Below are positions 1-12,029 of a stretch of 64,000 nt of DNA, in pieces (within the stretch, counting starts at the first letter, position 1; the number at the start of each line of letters is the position of its first letter). Location of the stretch: assembly GCA_947179485.1 (NCBI GenBank), contig OX359245.1:52811067-52875066 (forward strand), written 5' to 3'. Under the pieces are notes generated by a model, which was given only the letters and a program-made list of their open reading frames with translations, did no database searches and was not told the origin of the DNA. This DNA comes from Allacma fusca. Taxonomy: Eukaryota; Arthropoda; Collembola; Symphypleona; Sminthuridae. The translations under genes and the position numbers were made by a program.

Positions 1-2604
1 AAAGTCTAGACTTGACTAGACTAGGAAGCAAAATTGACGTAAAAGAATAGACTTGACTTGACTACGCATGGCGTTACTATTATGTGACTTGACTAGAATA
101 GACTAGGGCAACTTGCGAAAACATAGGACTTGACTAGACTTGACTTGCATGACTTCATGCAAAATCTAGTCAATTGTCAATTCACATTTACTTGAAGCTG
201 TCCCATGTAACTGAAAATCAAAGTTAGAAAGTCAACGTGAAATTCCAGTGCGCATCTAATGCTCATCGTCAGTACCGTTTGGTACAGTTAAGTATATGGT
301 TTTGTTTCGAATGATCAAAACATGAAATTGTCTACTGGGTATGTAGAAATGTTTAGGAAAAATCTAGTTTTTAGTTACAATTTATTTCTTAACACTGCAA
401 TTGATCATAGCTGAATAATGATAATTAAAGCTGGATATATTTCCCACAATAATTTCTATATTTAAAAGTATTTGCAAAACAATTTTCTATTGAAACTTTT
501 CAAATTTCAACTAAATTTAAAAACAATTTGGGAAATGCTTTCCTTACTGGTAGAGGCCCTTGCATAAATATGCTTATGATTATGCGGGTTCTTACAACAC
601 AAACCTCCTTTTTTGTACCAGGAAAAATACAATGCATCAGACACTTTTGAACCCCGAATACAATTGTTGCTGCTTGGCCTCGAAGGGGCTATCGCAGTGA
701 CATTTGTACTCCAATCCAGTCGAAACAACCCAACCTGAACGTTCAAAACGATAGTTTAGGTTGTCAATTCCCCAAATTCTGAATCACCTCCAATATTTTA
801 ACTTCTGTTTACTAATTCAAAACATGTCAGCTGGTATTATGTAATACCATGTAAATTTCGGGTTTGTGTAAAACACATTCCGTTAGCTTACGGAGTTGCT
901 CACTGGCAGAGCCAGTTTTTCGTCAATTAATACCAAGTTTGATTCAGGTGGAATCAAATCGTGATTCCTTGTTGTCAGCACCAGTTAAGAAAAATTAGTC
1001 CTCCTATGGAGCTGGTACATTCGAAATATACTCTATACATTTTACGATGTCTGTCATTGTCCCCGCCAGTTTGCCTTCCATTAATACCAATTAAATACCT
1101 GGTACTTCTTCATTTACACCAAACCCCCGTCCAATACCAAAGAACCAGCCTTTCTAACGTGCCCTTTAACAATGTTATTTATTATCTTTGTATTAGACGG
1201 GAAAATTCTTCCCAAGGTAAAATTATTTCTGGGAGGGAAAATCACAAAGTAAGGGATTCTTTTTTGAGAACGTAAGATTCAGCAGCGAAATTCGGAAATG
1301 ATTTTCCAGGGAGAATTACAAAAATCAGATCTCTGGGTACAACCTACTACAAATTCCACACCTTGTGCCTGATATTTCTCCTTGTGCGTCCCAGTGGAAA
1401 TTTCATATAGATAATATACTAGATAATATTCCAATGTAAAATTCCTATATACTAGATAAGATAGTTCAACCATATTTTGTTATAAAGCCCTATTTTCTTT
1501 ATTATTTTCTAAATTTGATTCCGAACTTACTGCTAAAGTTGCAAAAACTATCTGCTTACAAATACCTACAGACACTTAGGAGTGGATTAATAAAACAAGT
1601 TGTACGCTGGCCTTAACTCTCAAAATAGGTTTGTGGGCCTCTACATATCGTCGTTGAAGAGGCAAAATGATCTACATGCTGTACAAAAACCATAGCATGT
1701 AGATCATTTTGCCTCTTCAGCGACGATATGCAATCTGAGGGCCTTGTTGAAATTGTTTTACCTTGACCCTAAATTTGTTAGCAAGGTTGGGCCAGACCAT
1801 AAATCCACCCCTACTGAAAATTGTTGATTGGAATAAAATCTGACTGAACATTATTATTGTGTTTTTGATGTTGTAAACTACACGTGTTGTTTCTCATTTG
1901 TACGTCGTTTGATGTAAAAAAATCCGTGCACTGCACTGATTTGGGGAAACTTTGTTTGCATGTGCAGGAAAGTGAAACTTATATTTAAAGATTTTTAGTA
2001 GGGTAGGGAAATAGAGTTTGATTGTTATCTGTAAAGGACGCATGTCCATACGTCAATCCGTTGGAAAGGTATAGCAAATGCAAGATTTTTTGATAATTGT
2101 ATCCAGAAAATAATTCTCAGAGGTTAAACGGTTGACCCTGGGTCAGGGAAAATATCAAAAGGCACATCTAGAATGTATGTCCGATTTTTTGGGACAAGTC
2201 CCATGTCCGTATGTCATTCCGTTGTTGAGTTGTGCGACTTACAAGATTTTGTAGACGGACGGACGGACGGACGGAAATGATTCGTCTATAAGAAAGTTTC
2301 ACTTTCTAAAAAGTTTTTTGCTAGAGGTGTACCCTCAAATCTGAAAATTTTGAACTCAACGATAATCAAGTTTTTGAAAATAAGTAAATGTTGCTAATCA
2401 AAACGAAGGAATTTTAAAAAAATGCAATGTGACTAGGAGAATTGACTAGACTTGACTAGGGAACTAGCTGCAGAATCAAGACTAGGACTAGACTTGACTA
2501 TTGCTACTTAAACATACAGCTGACTGGACTAGACTTGACTAGTTGCGGTTCTAAACTTTAAAGACTAGACTAGACTTGACTAGGTAGCCTGACGGGCAGC
2601 AGTG
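1..2604. mobile_element. hAT-like non-autonomous element, left end outside window
   Basis: Both ends carry dense subterminal repeats of the type GACTAGACTTGACTAG (about 1-175 and 2435-2590). The right end, GGGCAGCAGTG, differs by one base from the terminal inverted repeat GGGCAGCACTG of the complete element at 61074-62837, which has an 8-bp target duplication. I see no transposase reading frame, so this is a non-autonomous copy. The interior holds a long perfect-type hairpin (separate entry) and a short GACG microsatellite near 2258-2274. Assignment to hAT is inferred from the relative; the left terminus and the target duplication cannot be seen. Confidence 0.6.
1644..1730. repeat. 37-bp arm inverted repeat (hairpin)
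   Basis: The arms 1644-1680 and 1694-1730 are complementary at 36 of 37 positions around a 13-nt loop. Weaker complementarity may extend outward. It lies inside the partial hAT-like element. A transcript would fold into a long hairpin like a small-RNA precursor, or it may be a remnant of a palindromic transposon. Confidence 0.85.
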
Positions 2605-2639
2605 GTTTAAATCAACAGAAGTGCTCAATAATAATAAAG

Positions 2640-2830
2640 GATGCCCTAGGGATGGAGTTTGTGGCTATTAAAATTTCGCGCTCTACTCTGAAGATCAGCG
2701 CGCCAGATTTAGGCATACAGTAAGTCTCCACGACTGGGCTTGATTCCTGAGACATTTATAGCCTCTACACTCATCCTCACACTACCAGCTATCCAAGTAA
2801 TTGCACCTGTGAAGCACAGGGCTGCTACTA
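2640..2830. repeat. Dispersed repeat, inverted partner at 7315-7520
   Basis: The stretch ending in the words TGTGAAGCACAGGGCT is, in reverse complement, clearly related to 7322-7470, which begins AGCCCTGTGCTTCACA. Shared blocks (TGGTAGTGTGA, GTATGCCTAAATC, GAGTAG) recur in the same order. Pseudogene copy 1 lies between the two arms. It is an unclassified repeat with no coding sequence. Confidence 0.6.
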
Positions 2831-2835
2831 GTATA

Positions 2836-3908
2836 CAGTAGTCGGTTCAAGATTTCAGATACGGATACAACGATTCGAAAATGTGTGTATATGCCCGCCG
2901 GATACGATAATAGCGGGGTCATTTACTCGTACCCGGAAAAATTTAACCCGAGTATTTAAATACGTTGAAACATTTTGATTAATTTTATACTATTATAACC
3001 CGTGCGCTGTAAACTTCTTTTGGTTATTTTCAGTGTAGCTGAATATACATAGTTTGTTGTTAATATGTACCCTTTTAATCTTACTGCGTGGAAAAAATGA
3101 ATTTAATACTATGAAGCTAAACCTTACATATGCTTTTAGTGAAACATGATTTAGGAAGTATATACAGATATAAATAAACCCTCGTGTGGAATTATTATAG
3201 CAACGTAGAAGTGGAGAAAATGATTCACCAAAATGTCGTTGTAATGCAGTATTTTGTTTCTGAATTTCCTAAAAAGGTTGTGTGATATTTTCGTGTATGA
3301 TACTTCATCAACCACGATTAATAAAATGTACGATGTAGAGTTCTAGCATGTTTTTTGGTAAGTTCCAATGTGCCATTGATAGTTTATTAAGCGAAGATGC
3401 ACGTTAGTAAGAAGTTATTGTGTTGTACGCAGACAGATCTGTAGGGATGCTAAATTGATTGGAAAAGGTTCCGCCCATAAGCCTATTAACAATTAAAGGG
3501 GAAACGTTAATAAATATTTGACTTCCCTACTTTTTAGCTGTCCTTCCAAAGTGTTTAAGATTAGGTCCATGTATCTCAAAACATTCAGCGGTTAAGAAGG
3601 TAAGGCTGGTTTGATGCTTTGTTTTACAGAATTGTTTTGGAATAATTTAATTTACTTTTAATAAACTTCCCTGGGTAATTCTTTGGAGGAATTGCAAGTA
3701 CGCAAGTTAATTAGATTTCTAATCAAAAATACTCCCAGTTATTTCTACTTGTCATCCAGTTCGGAGTATTAAATACCGCTCTAGCTAGTCAAATGTACAC
3801 ATTAAGGAATTATACATTATTACATATAACGTATACTATTATGTTTAAACAAATCTAGATAAAGTATCAGGATACAACAACGGTAGTGTGTTCCCGTGCG
3901 GAGCACTG
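2836..3908. mobile_element. Old copy of the GGGTAC-type hAT-like MITE
   Basis: It starts CAGTAGTCGG and ends CCCGTGCGGAGCACTG, matching the termini of the better preserved element at 9257-10561 with a few changes. Internal segments also align: the ACCCGAGTATTT block with the following TTTTGATWAATTTTAT, and a later AGAAGTGGAGAA block. The flanks show no convincing 8-bp duplication, so it is probably an older, decayed insertion. It has no transposase. Confidence 0.65.
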
Positions 3909-4648
3909 TTCTCGAAAACAACTATGAAGACCATGTCAAATTGTGTTGCTGTTGCAGAAAATAATCTTTTTAACTTCCAATTTGCATTCCTAGTGAAATG
4001 AAATTAATCATTGATGTCACTTTTGCGCTCGCTTGCACTCGATTAATATTAAACTAATTGTAAGTTTGACGAAGTACGAAGAATTTCAATTTTTTATTTT
4101 TCATACCGTGTGTTCACAACATAATTTATTTTACCTCTTCAAAGTCCTCTTACGTTTAAAAATGCGTGGTGTAATAATGATCACAATGAATTCATCGGGA
4201 ATATTATAAGTGGAACGAGCTGTTTTGGTCCCAAGTAAACGTGAGATATTTATTCATACTTACATACATCTTACAAGATTGCAATATTTGTAATGCCAGT
4301 GGACTAGTTTCCGTCGTCCCCACAATTTATGTTCTGACGCACATCATTTGGATTTAATTTTGAAATACATAATTTTAAACACTTGCAACTACAGTAATAT
4401 ACATATTGTGCTGTTCTACCAAACCAGGTATTTCACTGTAAGAAAGTATACTAACTCGCAAAGGATTTGCAGAATGATGTTGCACTAATCCAAAAGTGAA
4501 AACTATCAAAACTACGGAAATGCTAGTTACAGGAATTACTTCAAAAGAAATTACTACAATCACCACAAAGCAGTTAAAAATAAGATAAACAAAACAGGGT
4601 ACAGAATTGAATTCCTTAGACGTGAATGTTACAAACATTATCAACGAA
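3909..4648. other. Intergenic, AT-rich, nothing recognised
   Basis: This lies downstream of minus-strand pseudogene copy 1. I see no coding exon, RNA gene or clear transposon end; the short reading frames here look like chance. Confidence 0.6.
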
Positions 4649-6124
4649 TCAATTCCAAAGCGTTGTATACGTCTCGTGAAGCGATCGCTCAAACTCTTCC
4701 CATATTTGGACTAATTTTTCTGATCTGACAGGATCTCCGATGGCGCATACTCTAAGTCCCGGTGTGACACAGGTGACTATGTCAAGAGAGTCCCTGTGTT
4801 TACAAACACAAAGGATATTAGACATACATCCTCATATGATTTTTTTAATATTAGAACTGTTGAGTTTACAAAGAATAAGTATGTGTTGTCTGTAGCAGCG
4901 AGAATATGAGGTTATGTAATCATGTGATCTTGCGAGCGCTCAGCTCATCTCGTATGTATGTGTGTGAAAGAGATACTGGACTGAAGAGGCAGAGTCAGTG
5001 TGGAAGATCGTGTGAGACCGTGAACATCATTGTTGCGCTAGCCACATTTTGCATAAATCGGTGCAATTTCTCTAATCATTGTCAGCAGTGCAAATTATAC
5101 CAATCAATAAATATAAAATACTAATTGTTGTGTGACCAAGTCCCTGATCATTGTTAGGATCCATCAGTTACTAATCATTAACATAGCTCCATGAGCTCAG
5201 CTACTCACACATACATACTTACTTACACGCAGAGCATCCATATCCTCAACTGTTGCTCCTTGTCCAAATCCCAACTAATTCTATCTCTAGCAGCACAATA
5301 ATCAAGAACCGAGTTCACACTATTACATGGTAACTTACTGAAAAGTGTCAGTGTTTTTCGTTGGCTTAGTTCTCTTAGTAACGCACTCATCCAGTACAGC
5401 CTTGACACTTTCCAATTCAAAACAGTCCCACAGCTTTTCTTTTCGCATGCCTGTTGAACATTTAAAGTTATTTTAAAATCGTATAGTATAATCAAAGCGC
5501 TTACTTCAACTTGTCAATTAAGCGTCATAACTTGGTTCAGGCTATGCGAGTATTCACTTACTTTTCATTGTATTGAAAAAGTTGGTGTTCCTTAACGGAT
5601 TACACAACAGGTCGGAAAATACGATTTCTTCATTCAAGGATGGAATTTGCATAGCCTTCTTTCTATCGTCCTCATTGCACCTGTCGCCGTTCAAATGATC
5701 CAAGAGACATTCCTTGCTCCCGGGCCACAATGGACAGAATTCTCTGGTCACGTTTGCATATTTGGCTTCAATATCATCTTCGTTTTCCAAAATCTTGTAA
5801 CGACCAGAGTTAAAGCGTACAAAGCATAATTTCCCCTTTGAAAAAAATTAAAAAATTTATAAACATGGTCAATAGAGATTATAATATTTTACTTTGCATC
5901 AGTACTTTTTGAACTACGAGAAAACAATACCTCCAGTCTACAGCAAAAGTGTTCTTGTTTGCACGATCGTCGTCGGATATATCTTCAGGAGGAGCAAAAC
6001 AAGTGGAATATTCTTCGAAAGTAGTCGAATCTTCATCTCAAATTTGAGTGGGTAAGCAGCAGACGTAGCTTAACACACTACTTACAATTAGAAGTGCATT
6101 TACGAATGCAATGACGTTGCGCAT
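4649..6124 (-). pseudogene. Secreted ten-cysteine family, copy 1 (broken)
   Basis: The four-exon structure is recognisable by comparison with the intact paralogs: 5931-6124, 5562-5835, 5339-5450 and 4649-4793. Exon 1 encodes a signal peptide (MRNVIAFVNALLIVSS...) but has a TGA at codon 29 (6038-6040). The end of exon 1 is also one base short (194 nt against 195 or 207 in intact copies), which shifts the frame into exon 2. Exons 2-4 have no further stop when read in the family frame, with usual lengths of 274, 112 and 145 nt and the expected CP, LLC, WDC and PGL motifs. Intron 3 is 545 bp, against about 100 bp in the paralogs, and may hold an old insertion. Promoter and splice sites persist, so inactivation looks fairly recent. 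A translated product from an alternative start is possible but would lack the secretion signal. Confidence 0.75.
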
Positions 6125-6222
6125 GGTTGAGAGTTTTCTGGAGCAAATGTTGGAATAAGAATCTAGTTCAGTGTTCACTGGCAAATGTAAATGTCAACTG
6201 TAAATAGTTGAACAGAATGGGT

Positions 6223-6266
6223 CTTATATAGTGCTGTCCAATCTTGGTTTTTTTGCGGAGATGCTC
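6223..6266 (-). promoter_or_regulatory. Core promoter of copy 1
   Basis: On the minus strand a GAGCATCTCCGCAAA motif (6252-6266) lies 21 bp before TATATAAG (6223-6230), about 100 bp upstream of the ATG. It is the same arrangement as in the other family members. Confidence 0.65.
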
Positions 6267-7314
6267 ATTGCACTCTAATCTATTTATTGGTTACTATTTA
6301 ATGCGAATTTCCCCACTTAGTTGTTCAGATAACGAAGAAGTAGAAAACATAACTAGTCAATACAGTATAACGCTTGTCTTGTTTCAGGATGCTCACATCG
6401 TGTTTTAAGATTTGAGGTGAACTAATTGACCCCAAGTTGCAAATATGGAAATTCCGATTACAAAGTTGACTATATGAGTGCAGTTCCTTAGCCTGGCCTT
6501 TAATGACGGTGCTGTTGCAATTACAATTAAGTACTGTTGAATATCATCAAATGCATGATTTTTTCTGAATAGGTTAAGATACTTAACTGCATGCATGTTG
6601 AAATAAGTGCGGTTAATGCATGTATATATTTACTGAAGATCATATCCGATTATTCAAGAAGATCTTGGACATTTGCAACCGTACGTACAGTATTATTGAT
6701 CCGCAATTTAAAAATGTGTGTTGCATTACAAATAATGTTTCCATAACAAGACACAACATTGAACTGACGTATTTTCCCACGCTCTTACATGGTTTGGAGA
6801 ATCCCATGTTTATACTAAGTTGATGAAAGTAAATTTGTTTCGCTAAGTTCGGTTTGAGTAGATAATTACTCGGAGGTATTTTACCAGTAGATAATTAATC
6901 ATTGAATTATAAATCCTCGTTCGTTCAAATATACGGATAAACCGATGATATCCGATTGTGACGCTGATGACCACAAGGGGAAAAGTCTGATTAGCCATAA
7001 ACTTGTAGAAATGCGTCAATTTAAGTATATACGCTTGAAGTGTAATTTTAGTTGACTATTTTAATTAATTAGGTTCTACAGTGCGTTCCCATTTCTGAAC
7101 ATTAAATGGAAAATTGCATTCGGAATTCGGCTTGATAAAATTCGCCATTTTAGGATCTGCATAATTTTCTATATGATAACTTTAAGAAATACTGGCTCAA
7201 GGGTTAATTAATTATATTAGCGACTAGGAGCAGACGTAATTCGCTGATGTCTGCTTGTCAGTCTATCTGCAATACAATTTGAGTATGAAAAATAACCATT
7301 ATTGTAAAACTAGT
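6267..7314. other. Intergenic, AT-rich, nothing recognised
   Basis: This is the upstream flank of pseudogene copy 1. I see no exons of the family and no transposon ends. Confidence 0.55.
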
Positions 7315-7520
7315 AAAAGCCCTGTGCTTCACAGAGACAATTACTTACATAAAGAGGTGGTAGTGTGACTGTAGAAATTAAAAGCCAAACGGCTTACGAA
7401 TCAAGGCCTGTCTTAGAGACTTGTTGTATGCCTAAATCATGCGCGCTTATATTAAGAGTAGCGCTTTACGGGTAGTGCTCGTTAATATTGAATGCTTGGC
7501 ATGCCACCTTTTGGGCATTG
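7315..7520. repeat. Dispersed repeat, inverted partner of 2640-2830
   Basis: In reverse complement it is related to 2640-2830 over about 150 bp. A short shared word block (AGTGCTC then AATAATAAAGGAT) lies just beyond at 7573-7598 and at 2620-2641, but there in direct orientation. The following interval up to 7985 holds only TGTA-rich simple sequence near 7607-7630. Confidence 0.55.
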
Positions 7521-7985
7521 TGTGAGGCCATTGAACTATGAACGCGTAAAACTTTAAATAAACGGACAGAAAGTGCTCTTTAATAATAAAGGATAAGACT
7601 GCATATATGTATATATGTATGTATGTAATCTTTTTAATCTTTAATTAAATGAAGCGTTAGAATGCAGGTGAGTTATTACGCGCTTTATTGTGCTCTGCCT
7701 GGCACATGAAATGAAGAGATAAAAAATCATTTCGATTGCTGCATGCATCGATCACTCTCATTGTCAGTGTTGATCCTCCATCGTGTAAAACATCAAGGTC
7801 GGACGCACGATCACAACGAATTTGCGACATTGCACTGCAGCTGAAATTTTTTTTATTACCTCTAGAATTTTACAACATTACTACAGCAGGAATAATTATT
7901 TAGTGTTACTTCAAAATAGGTTTGACCAAAAGTAAGCAAATCATGAAAACAGAATTAAATTCCTCAGACAGATGAAATAAAAAAA

Positions 7986-9023
7986 TCAATTCCAAAAATC
8001 TCTATGAGTCTCTAGAAATGTTCGAGCAAATTCCTCCCATACTTGAACCAATTTTCCTTCCTTCGTGGGATCTTCATTGGAACACTGTCTTAATCCCGGT
8101 GTAACACAGCCGAAAAAATTAGCATGATCCCTGCGTTAACCAATTTAAGAAAATGAAATATCCAAGCTAAAACTATTTGCTTAATTATTACTGAAAATAA
8201 TGACACCACTGACACCAGTCAATGGGAACGTACTGAAAAGTCGCTACGGGGTCGTCCGTCCTAGTTGCCGCACGAATGCAGTCCTCAAATGCACTCTTAA
8301 AATTTTCCAATTCGAAACAGTCCCATAGATTCTCTTTCAGCATATCTGTTTGAAGTTAATTAAAAATCGTTGTTATTAACAAAACCTTCTATTACACTTC
8401 AGAGATATTCAGAGTCAGTCCCTCTTAAATGAAGACAAATACTGTCAACATTAACTTACTTTTCACTGAGTTAATAAAGTCATTCTGCCTTTTCGGATTG
8501 CATAAAAGCTCAGCAAAAACAATTTCTTCATTCAAGGATTTGAAATTTATAGCCTCCTTTCTATCATCCTCATTGCATCTATGGCCGTTTAAATGATCCA
8601 TGAGACACTGCTTGCTTTTGGACCACATTGGACAGAGTTCTCGGGTCATGTTTGCAAATCTAATGTCAATTTTATCAGATACGTGCAATAGGTTCGGATA
8701 GCGATGAGAGTCAAAGGACACAAAGCATGATCGCCCCTGTAGATTTTGATATAATTAGAAAATTTATTAAAATACTTTATTTTACAATCGGTAGTTCTAG
8801 TACTTTTTGTACCGTTAGAAAACAGTACCTCTGAGTCTACAGCAAATTGACTTATGCTTGTTGGTAGATCGCTATTAGGGTGTCCATCTAGATCAAAACA
8901 CCTGGAGTATTCCTCATAATCCAGTTCAGATTCCTGATTGCGAGTTGGTGAACTGTATACGGCGCTTAGCACACTACAAACGATTAGAATAATTATATTC
9001 GCGAGTGCAATACAGGTGGACAT
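7986..9023 (-). CDS. Secreted ten-cysteine protein, copy 2
   Basis: Exons on the minus strand are 8829-9023, 8460-8736, 8234-8345 and 7986-8130, all with GT-AG introns; phases after exons 1-3 are 0, 1 and 2. The predicted protein has 242 residues. It begins with a hydrophobic signal peptide (MSTCIALANIIILIVCSVLS), so secretion is likely. The mature part carries the ten cysteines common to the family, among them SCF, CPMW, KQC, RCNEDDRK, LLCNP, WDC, GC and QC. The ATG at 9023 aligns with paralog starts; the in-frame upstream extension has no ATG. The C-terminus ends FWN without the terminal tyrosine of copies 4, 5 and 7. The function is unknown. The cysteine pattern faintly resembles DUF1397 (27-kDa hemolymph glycoprotein) proteins, which is an inference only. 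The gene is intact and has a TATA promoter. Confidence 0.85.
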
Positions 9024-9123
9024 GATCAAGTGTTTTCTGTTGCAAATATCCAATAAAAATCAAGTTCAATGTTCACTGATAAATGTAACTTTTAACTGCA
9101 AATTATAGTTGGAGACAATGGGT

Positions 9124-9162
9124 CTTATATAGTGATTCATTCTGCACTATGCAAAGACGCAC
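9124..9162 (-). promoter_or_regulatory. Core promoter of copy 2
   Basis: TATATAAG (minus strand, 9124-9131) is followed by GACCCATTG. A diverged GTGCGTCTTTGCATA (9148-9162) occupies the position of the shared upstream motif. Confidence 0.6.
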
Positions 9163-9256
9163 ATTGTAATACAAACTATACTGAAGTAACTTTTTAAAAG
9201 GAATTTCCCCATTTACTTCCTTACATAATGAGAAATTGCTAATGGCTAGTCTAGTG

Positions 9257-10561
9257 CAGTGCTCGGCACGGGTATGGGTAATACTCGGGTGAACGGGTAT
9301 GGGTACGGGTATGGGTACTACCCGGGTACGGATTTTGTGCACCCGAACAATTCCGGGTACTACCCGGGTACACTTTGGTCGGCTCAAAATTTCGGGTACG
9401 GATACGGGTATGGGTACGGGTACAAGGATTTCAAAATGGGTATATACCCACCGGGTACGGGTATAATGGTGTCATTTACCCGTACCCGCGACCATTGTAC
9501 CCGAGTATTTGGATATGTTGAGATTTGAGACATTTTGATAAATTTTATGAAAATAATGGAACTTCCGTTGGAAAATACTGTCGGTATTTTTAGTAATTCT
9601 GAATGCATATAGTTTATTGTTAATACCCTTTTAACCTTACAACATGCAGTAACTGTATTTCAGACTGTGTTGGTAAAATATATATTTATATCTATAATAT
9701 ATATTTTCATGGAAACAGGTTTTAGGAAGAATAATTAATAAACAGACGAGGAATAATATCAAAATAGAAGTGGAGAATAGGATTCAACGAAATTGTTTAC
9801 AAAACGTCTTCATAATGTAGTAATTTGTTACTAATTGCATAAATAGTCTGATTGACACGTATGCACATGATACTTCATTAGCCACAATGAATACAATTTA
9901 AAAATTAGAGTTCCGATGAGTTGGATGGCAAGATATTTTTTGTAATTGGTAGTTGATTAGGAAAAGGCGGATATTTGTAACAAGATATTAATGAGTTACA
10001 TGTACACAGAGCTACTGAGGTGAGAAAATTAATGTAAAAGGCCGAATAAATCAAGAAGTGAAAAATCGAGTCGCCAAGTCCCAAGCCAAAAATGCATGTA
10101 CATATGGACTGGGTGCTATAAAATACTTCGCCCATCAGCCCATAAACAATCAAATGGGGATAATTTTACTTCTAATCAAAAACGCTTATAGTTTTCTACT
10201 CTTCAATAAAAATATATAATGTCAAATACCTCTCTAGCTAGTCAAAATTACCCACTCAGGTGTCATACATTATTACATATAACGTACTATGTATTACATT
10301 AAAACAAATCTGGATAAAGTACCCGGGTACGAGTACGGGGACGACACTGAGATACCCGAGTATGGGTACTATTTTCGAGTATTTTCGAGTAGGGGTACAA
10401 GACGGGTACAGGTACATGGATTGAGATAACATTGCGGGTACGGGTACGAAAAATTTGTACCCGGATACTCGGGTATGGGTACGCGTATAGATACAAGTTA
10501 TTGAAATACCCGCACGGATACGGGTACGGGTACCGATTTTTCGTACCCGTGCCGAGCACTG
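9257..10561. mobile_element. hAT-like MITE with GGGTAC subterminal repeats
   Basis: Terminal inverted repeats CAGTGCTCGGCACGGGTA and its complement bound the element. The flanking GTCTAGTG at 9249-9256 and 10562-10569 is an exact 8-bp target duplication, as expected for hAT elements. Both ends (about 9265-9500 and 10318-10555) are packed with GGGTAC/GGGTAT words in inverted orientation. The interior is AT-rich with no transposase. The older relative at 2836-3908 shows this is a family. The short glycine/tyrosine reading frames across the ends come from the repeat and are not genes. Confidence 0.9.
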
Positions 10562-10569
10562 GTCTAGTG

Positions 10570-11450
10570 GCTAACGCTTGTCTTATTTTTAGGATGATAT
10601 CGTGTACTAAGTGTCTATATTGAGGTGACCTAATTGACTTTAAGCTGCAAATATGGAAATTCCGATTGCAATGCTTACTATATGGGGACAGTGTCTAACC
10701 CTGACCTCCAGTGACACAGTGGTTTCAATTACACAGCAATGTTGTCAAAAGAATATGGTTCAGATAGCTACAAGAAAATGTAAATAAAGCTTAAACATTT
10801 ACCTACAGTTTTGCGTACAGGATAATCAATATAAGTGGAAGGCTGTCTAAGAGGAAATCAGTATATTGGAAATACACGTAATTACTTGTGATGGCAACAG
10901 GGCTCAAATATATATAAGTTTTAGAATTCAGCATCACAAGCTGTCTGCACAAGGAAATTGAAACAAAAAAAAATTAAAAATGCATGTAATGCATGCGTTG
11001 GCAAAGACCTGGTGAGCTGATTTTCGAAAGAGTACGAACATCAGCTCGATGTCTGTGTCCAGATGATCTGAGTCAGATTATAGTTATTAAATTAAAACGT
11101 TTTATATCTAAGCCCTGTTAGATTTAAACATTCGGGACGATGAGTAACAATTAGTCCATTTGCTTCTTATGTCGTACAATTAGTTCCACAAGGTTATTGC
11201 TTAAGTGGTATTAAAATGGTTTCTTATGTTCCATGTCCGAGTTTCAATAAAATATACATGCACTCCTAATTGGTCTGGAATGATGCTCAACCTTGTATTT
11301 ACGAAATTCTTATTCACTAACAGCACGATAATTTTCCGATGCTCAATCAATTACAGTATTTTTTACTCTAAATATTTTAAAAATATACACACGCCAGATA
11401 CACCCAGTTTTGAAAACGGTATTGCACCAGTAGTGCAGCAGTACAAGTAT
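10570..11450. other. Intergenic, nothing recognised
   Basis: AT-rich sequence between the MITE and the giant retroelement. I see no exon or repeat end; the last four bases (11447-11450, GTAT) are the target duplication of the retroelement. Confidence 0.6.
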
Positions 11451-12019
11451 TGTTACGGTTCTATCACCCGGGTATTGATGTTGTGTGGGTAATAGAAATG
11501 TAGCCTAGGTTCGGGTGTTCCATCCCCTGAATTCCTGGAATCCGATGTTGTTGGAAACGCATGAATAAATGGAACTTATTAAGTTCTGTGTGTAGTTCGT
11601 TTTATTAACTTTTGGCCAATTTATTGTTCCTAAACTGATACAATTTACACTGAACAATTAACATTTAACACAAATAGAATTTGAAGTCTGAATCTCTTCT
11701 TCCATGAAATCTCCGATTTCATGTCGCCCCGCTTGCTACCTGTGGAGATCCATCCCGGAGGGAATGGACTCTAGGTGCGGCTCCTCTTGATGTTGCTTGC
11801 TTGAAGTCGAGATTAGAACTTGTACTTAATCTACGTGTCTTACTCTAAATCTAATCTTATCCTATTCTTAGTTTATTGTTTATTAAATAATCTGAATCGT
11901 TTCCTTATAATTATGTTATGTCAGCGTTTGGCGTCACGTAGCCTCTGCTTACGACCTTCCAAACTATTTGCTGACTTAGATTATGCTTATTCTAACCTAT
12001 TTATAATATATCCGTAACA
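11451..12019 (-). repeat. 3' LTR of the giant retroelement
   Basis: It begins TGTTACGG and ends CCGTAACA, an 8-bp inverted terminus. It matches 45491-46059 over the full 569 bp; I see two differences, at LTR positions 7 and 9 on the plus strand. In element sense a TATAAATA lies about 20 nt inside the LTR and an AATAAA polyadenylation signal at 11601-11606. Confidence 0.95.
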
Positions 12020-12029
12020 TTCCTCTTCT
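12020..12029 (-). other. Polypurine tract
   Basis: In element sense AGAAGAGGAA directly precedes the 3' LTR. Position and composition fit the plus-strand primer of reverse transcription. Confidence 0.8.

Noticed and set aside
2255..2275. GACG tandem repeat
   Set aside because: Short microsatellite inside a transposon; no further meaning seen.
5223..5495. 90-codon minus-strand ORF taken as a whole gene
   Set aside because: Only its middle part (5339-5450) is coding by family comparison, as exon 3 of pseudogene copy 1.
9265..9500. GGGTA-type arrays as interstitial telomere repeats
   Set aside because: They lie inside terminal inverted repeats with an 8-bp target duplication and are not regular tandem telomere units.
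9259..9608. Glycine/tyrosine and proline/tyrosine-rich frames
   Set aside because: They are translations of the GGGTAC array in the MITE end.
11820..12017. 65-codon frame on the plus strand, repeated identically at 45860-46057
   Set aside because: It lies wholly inside the LTRs, so the duplication reflects the LTR pair and not a gene.
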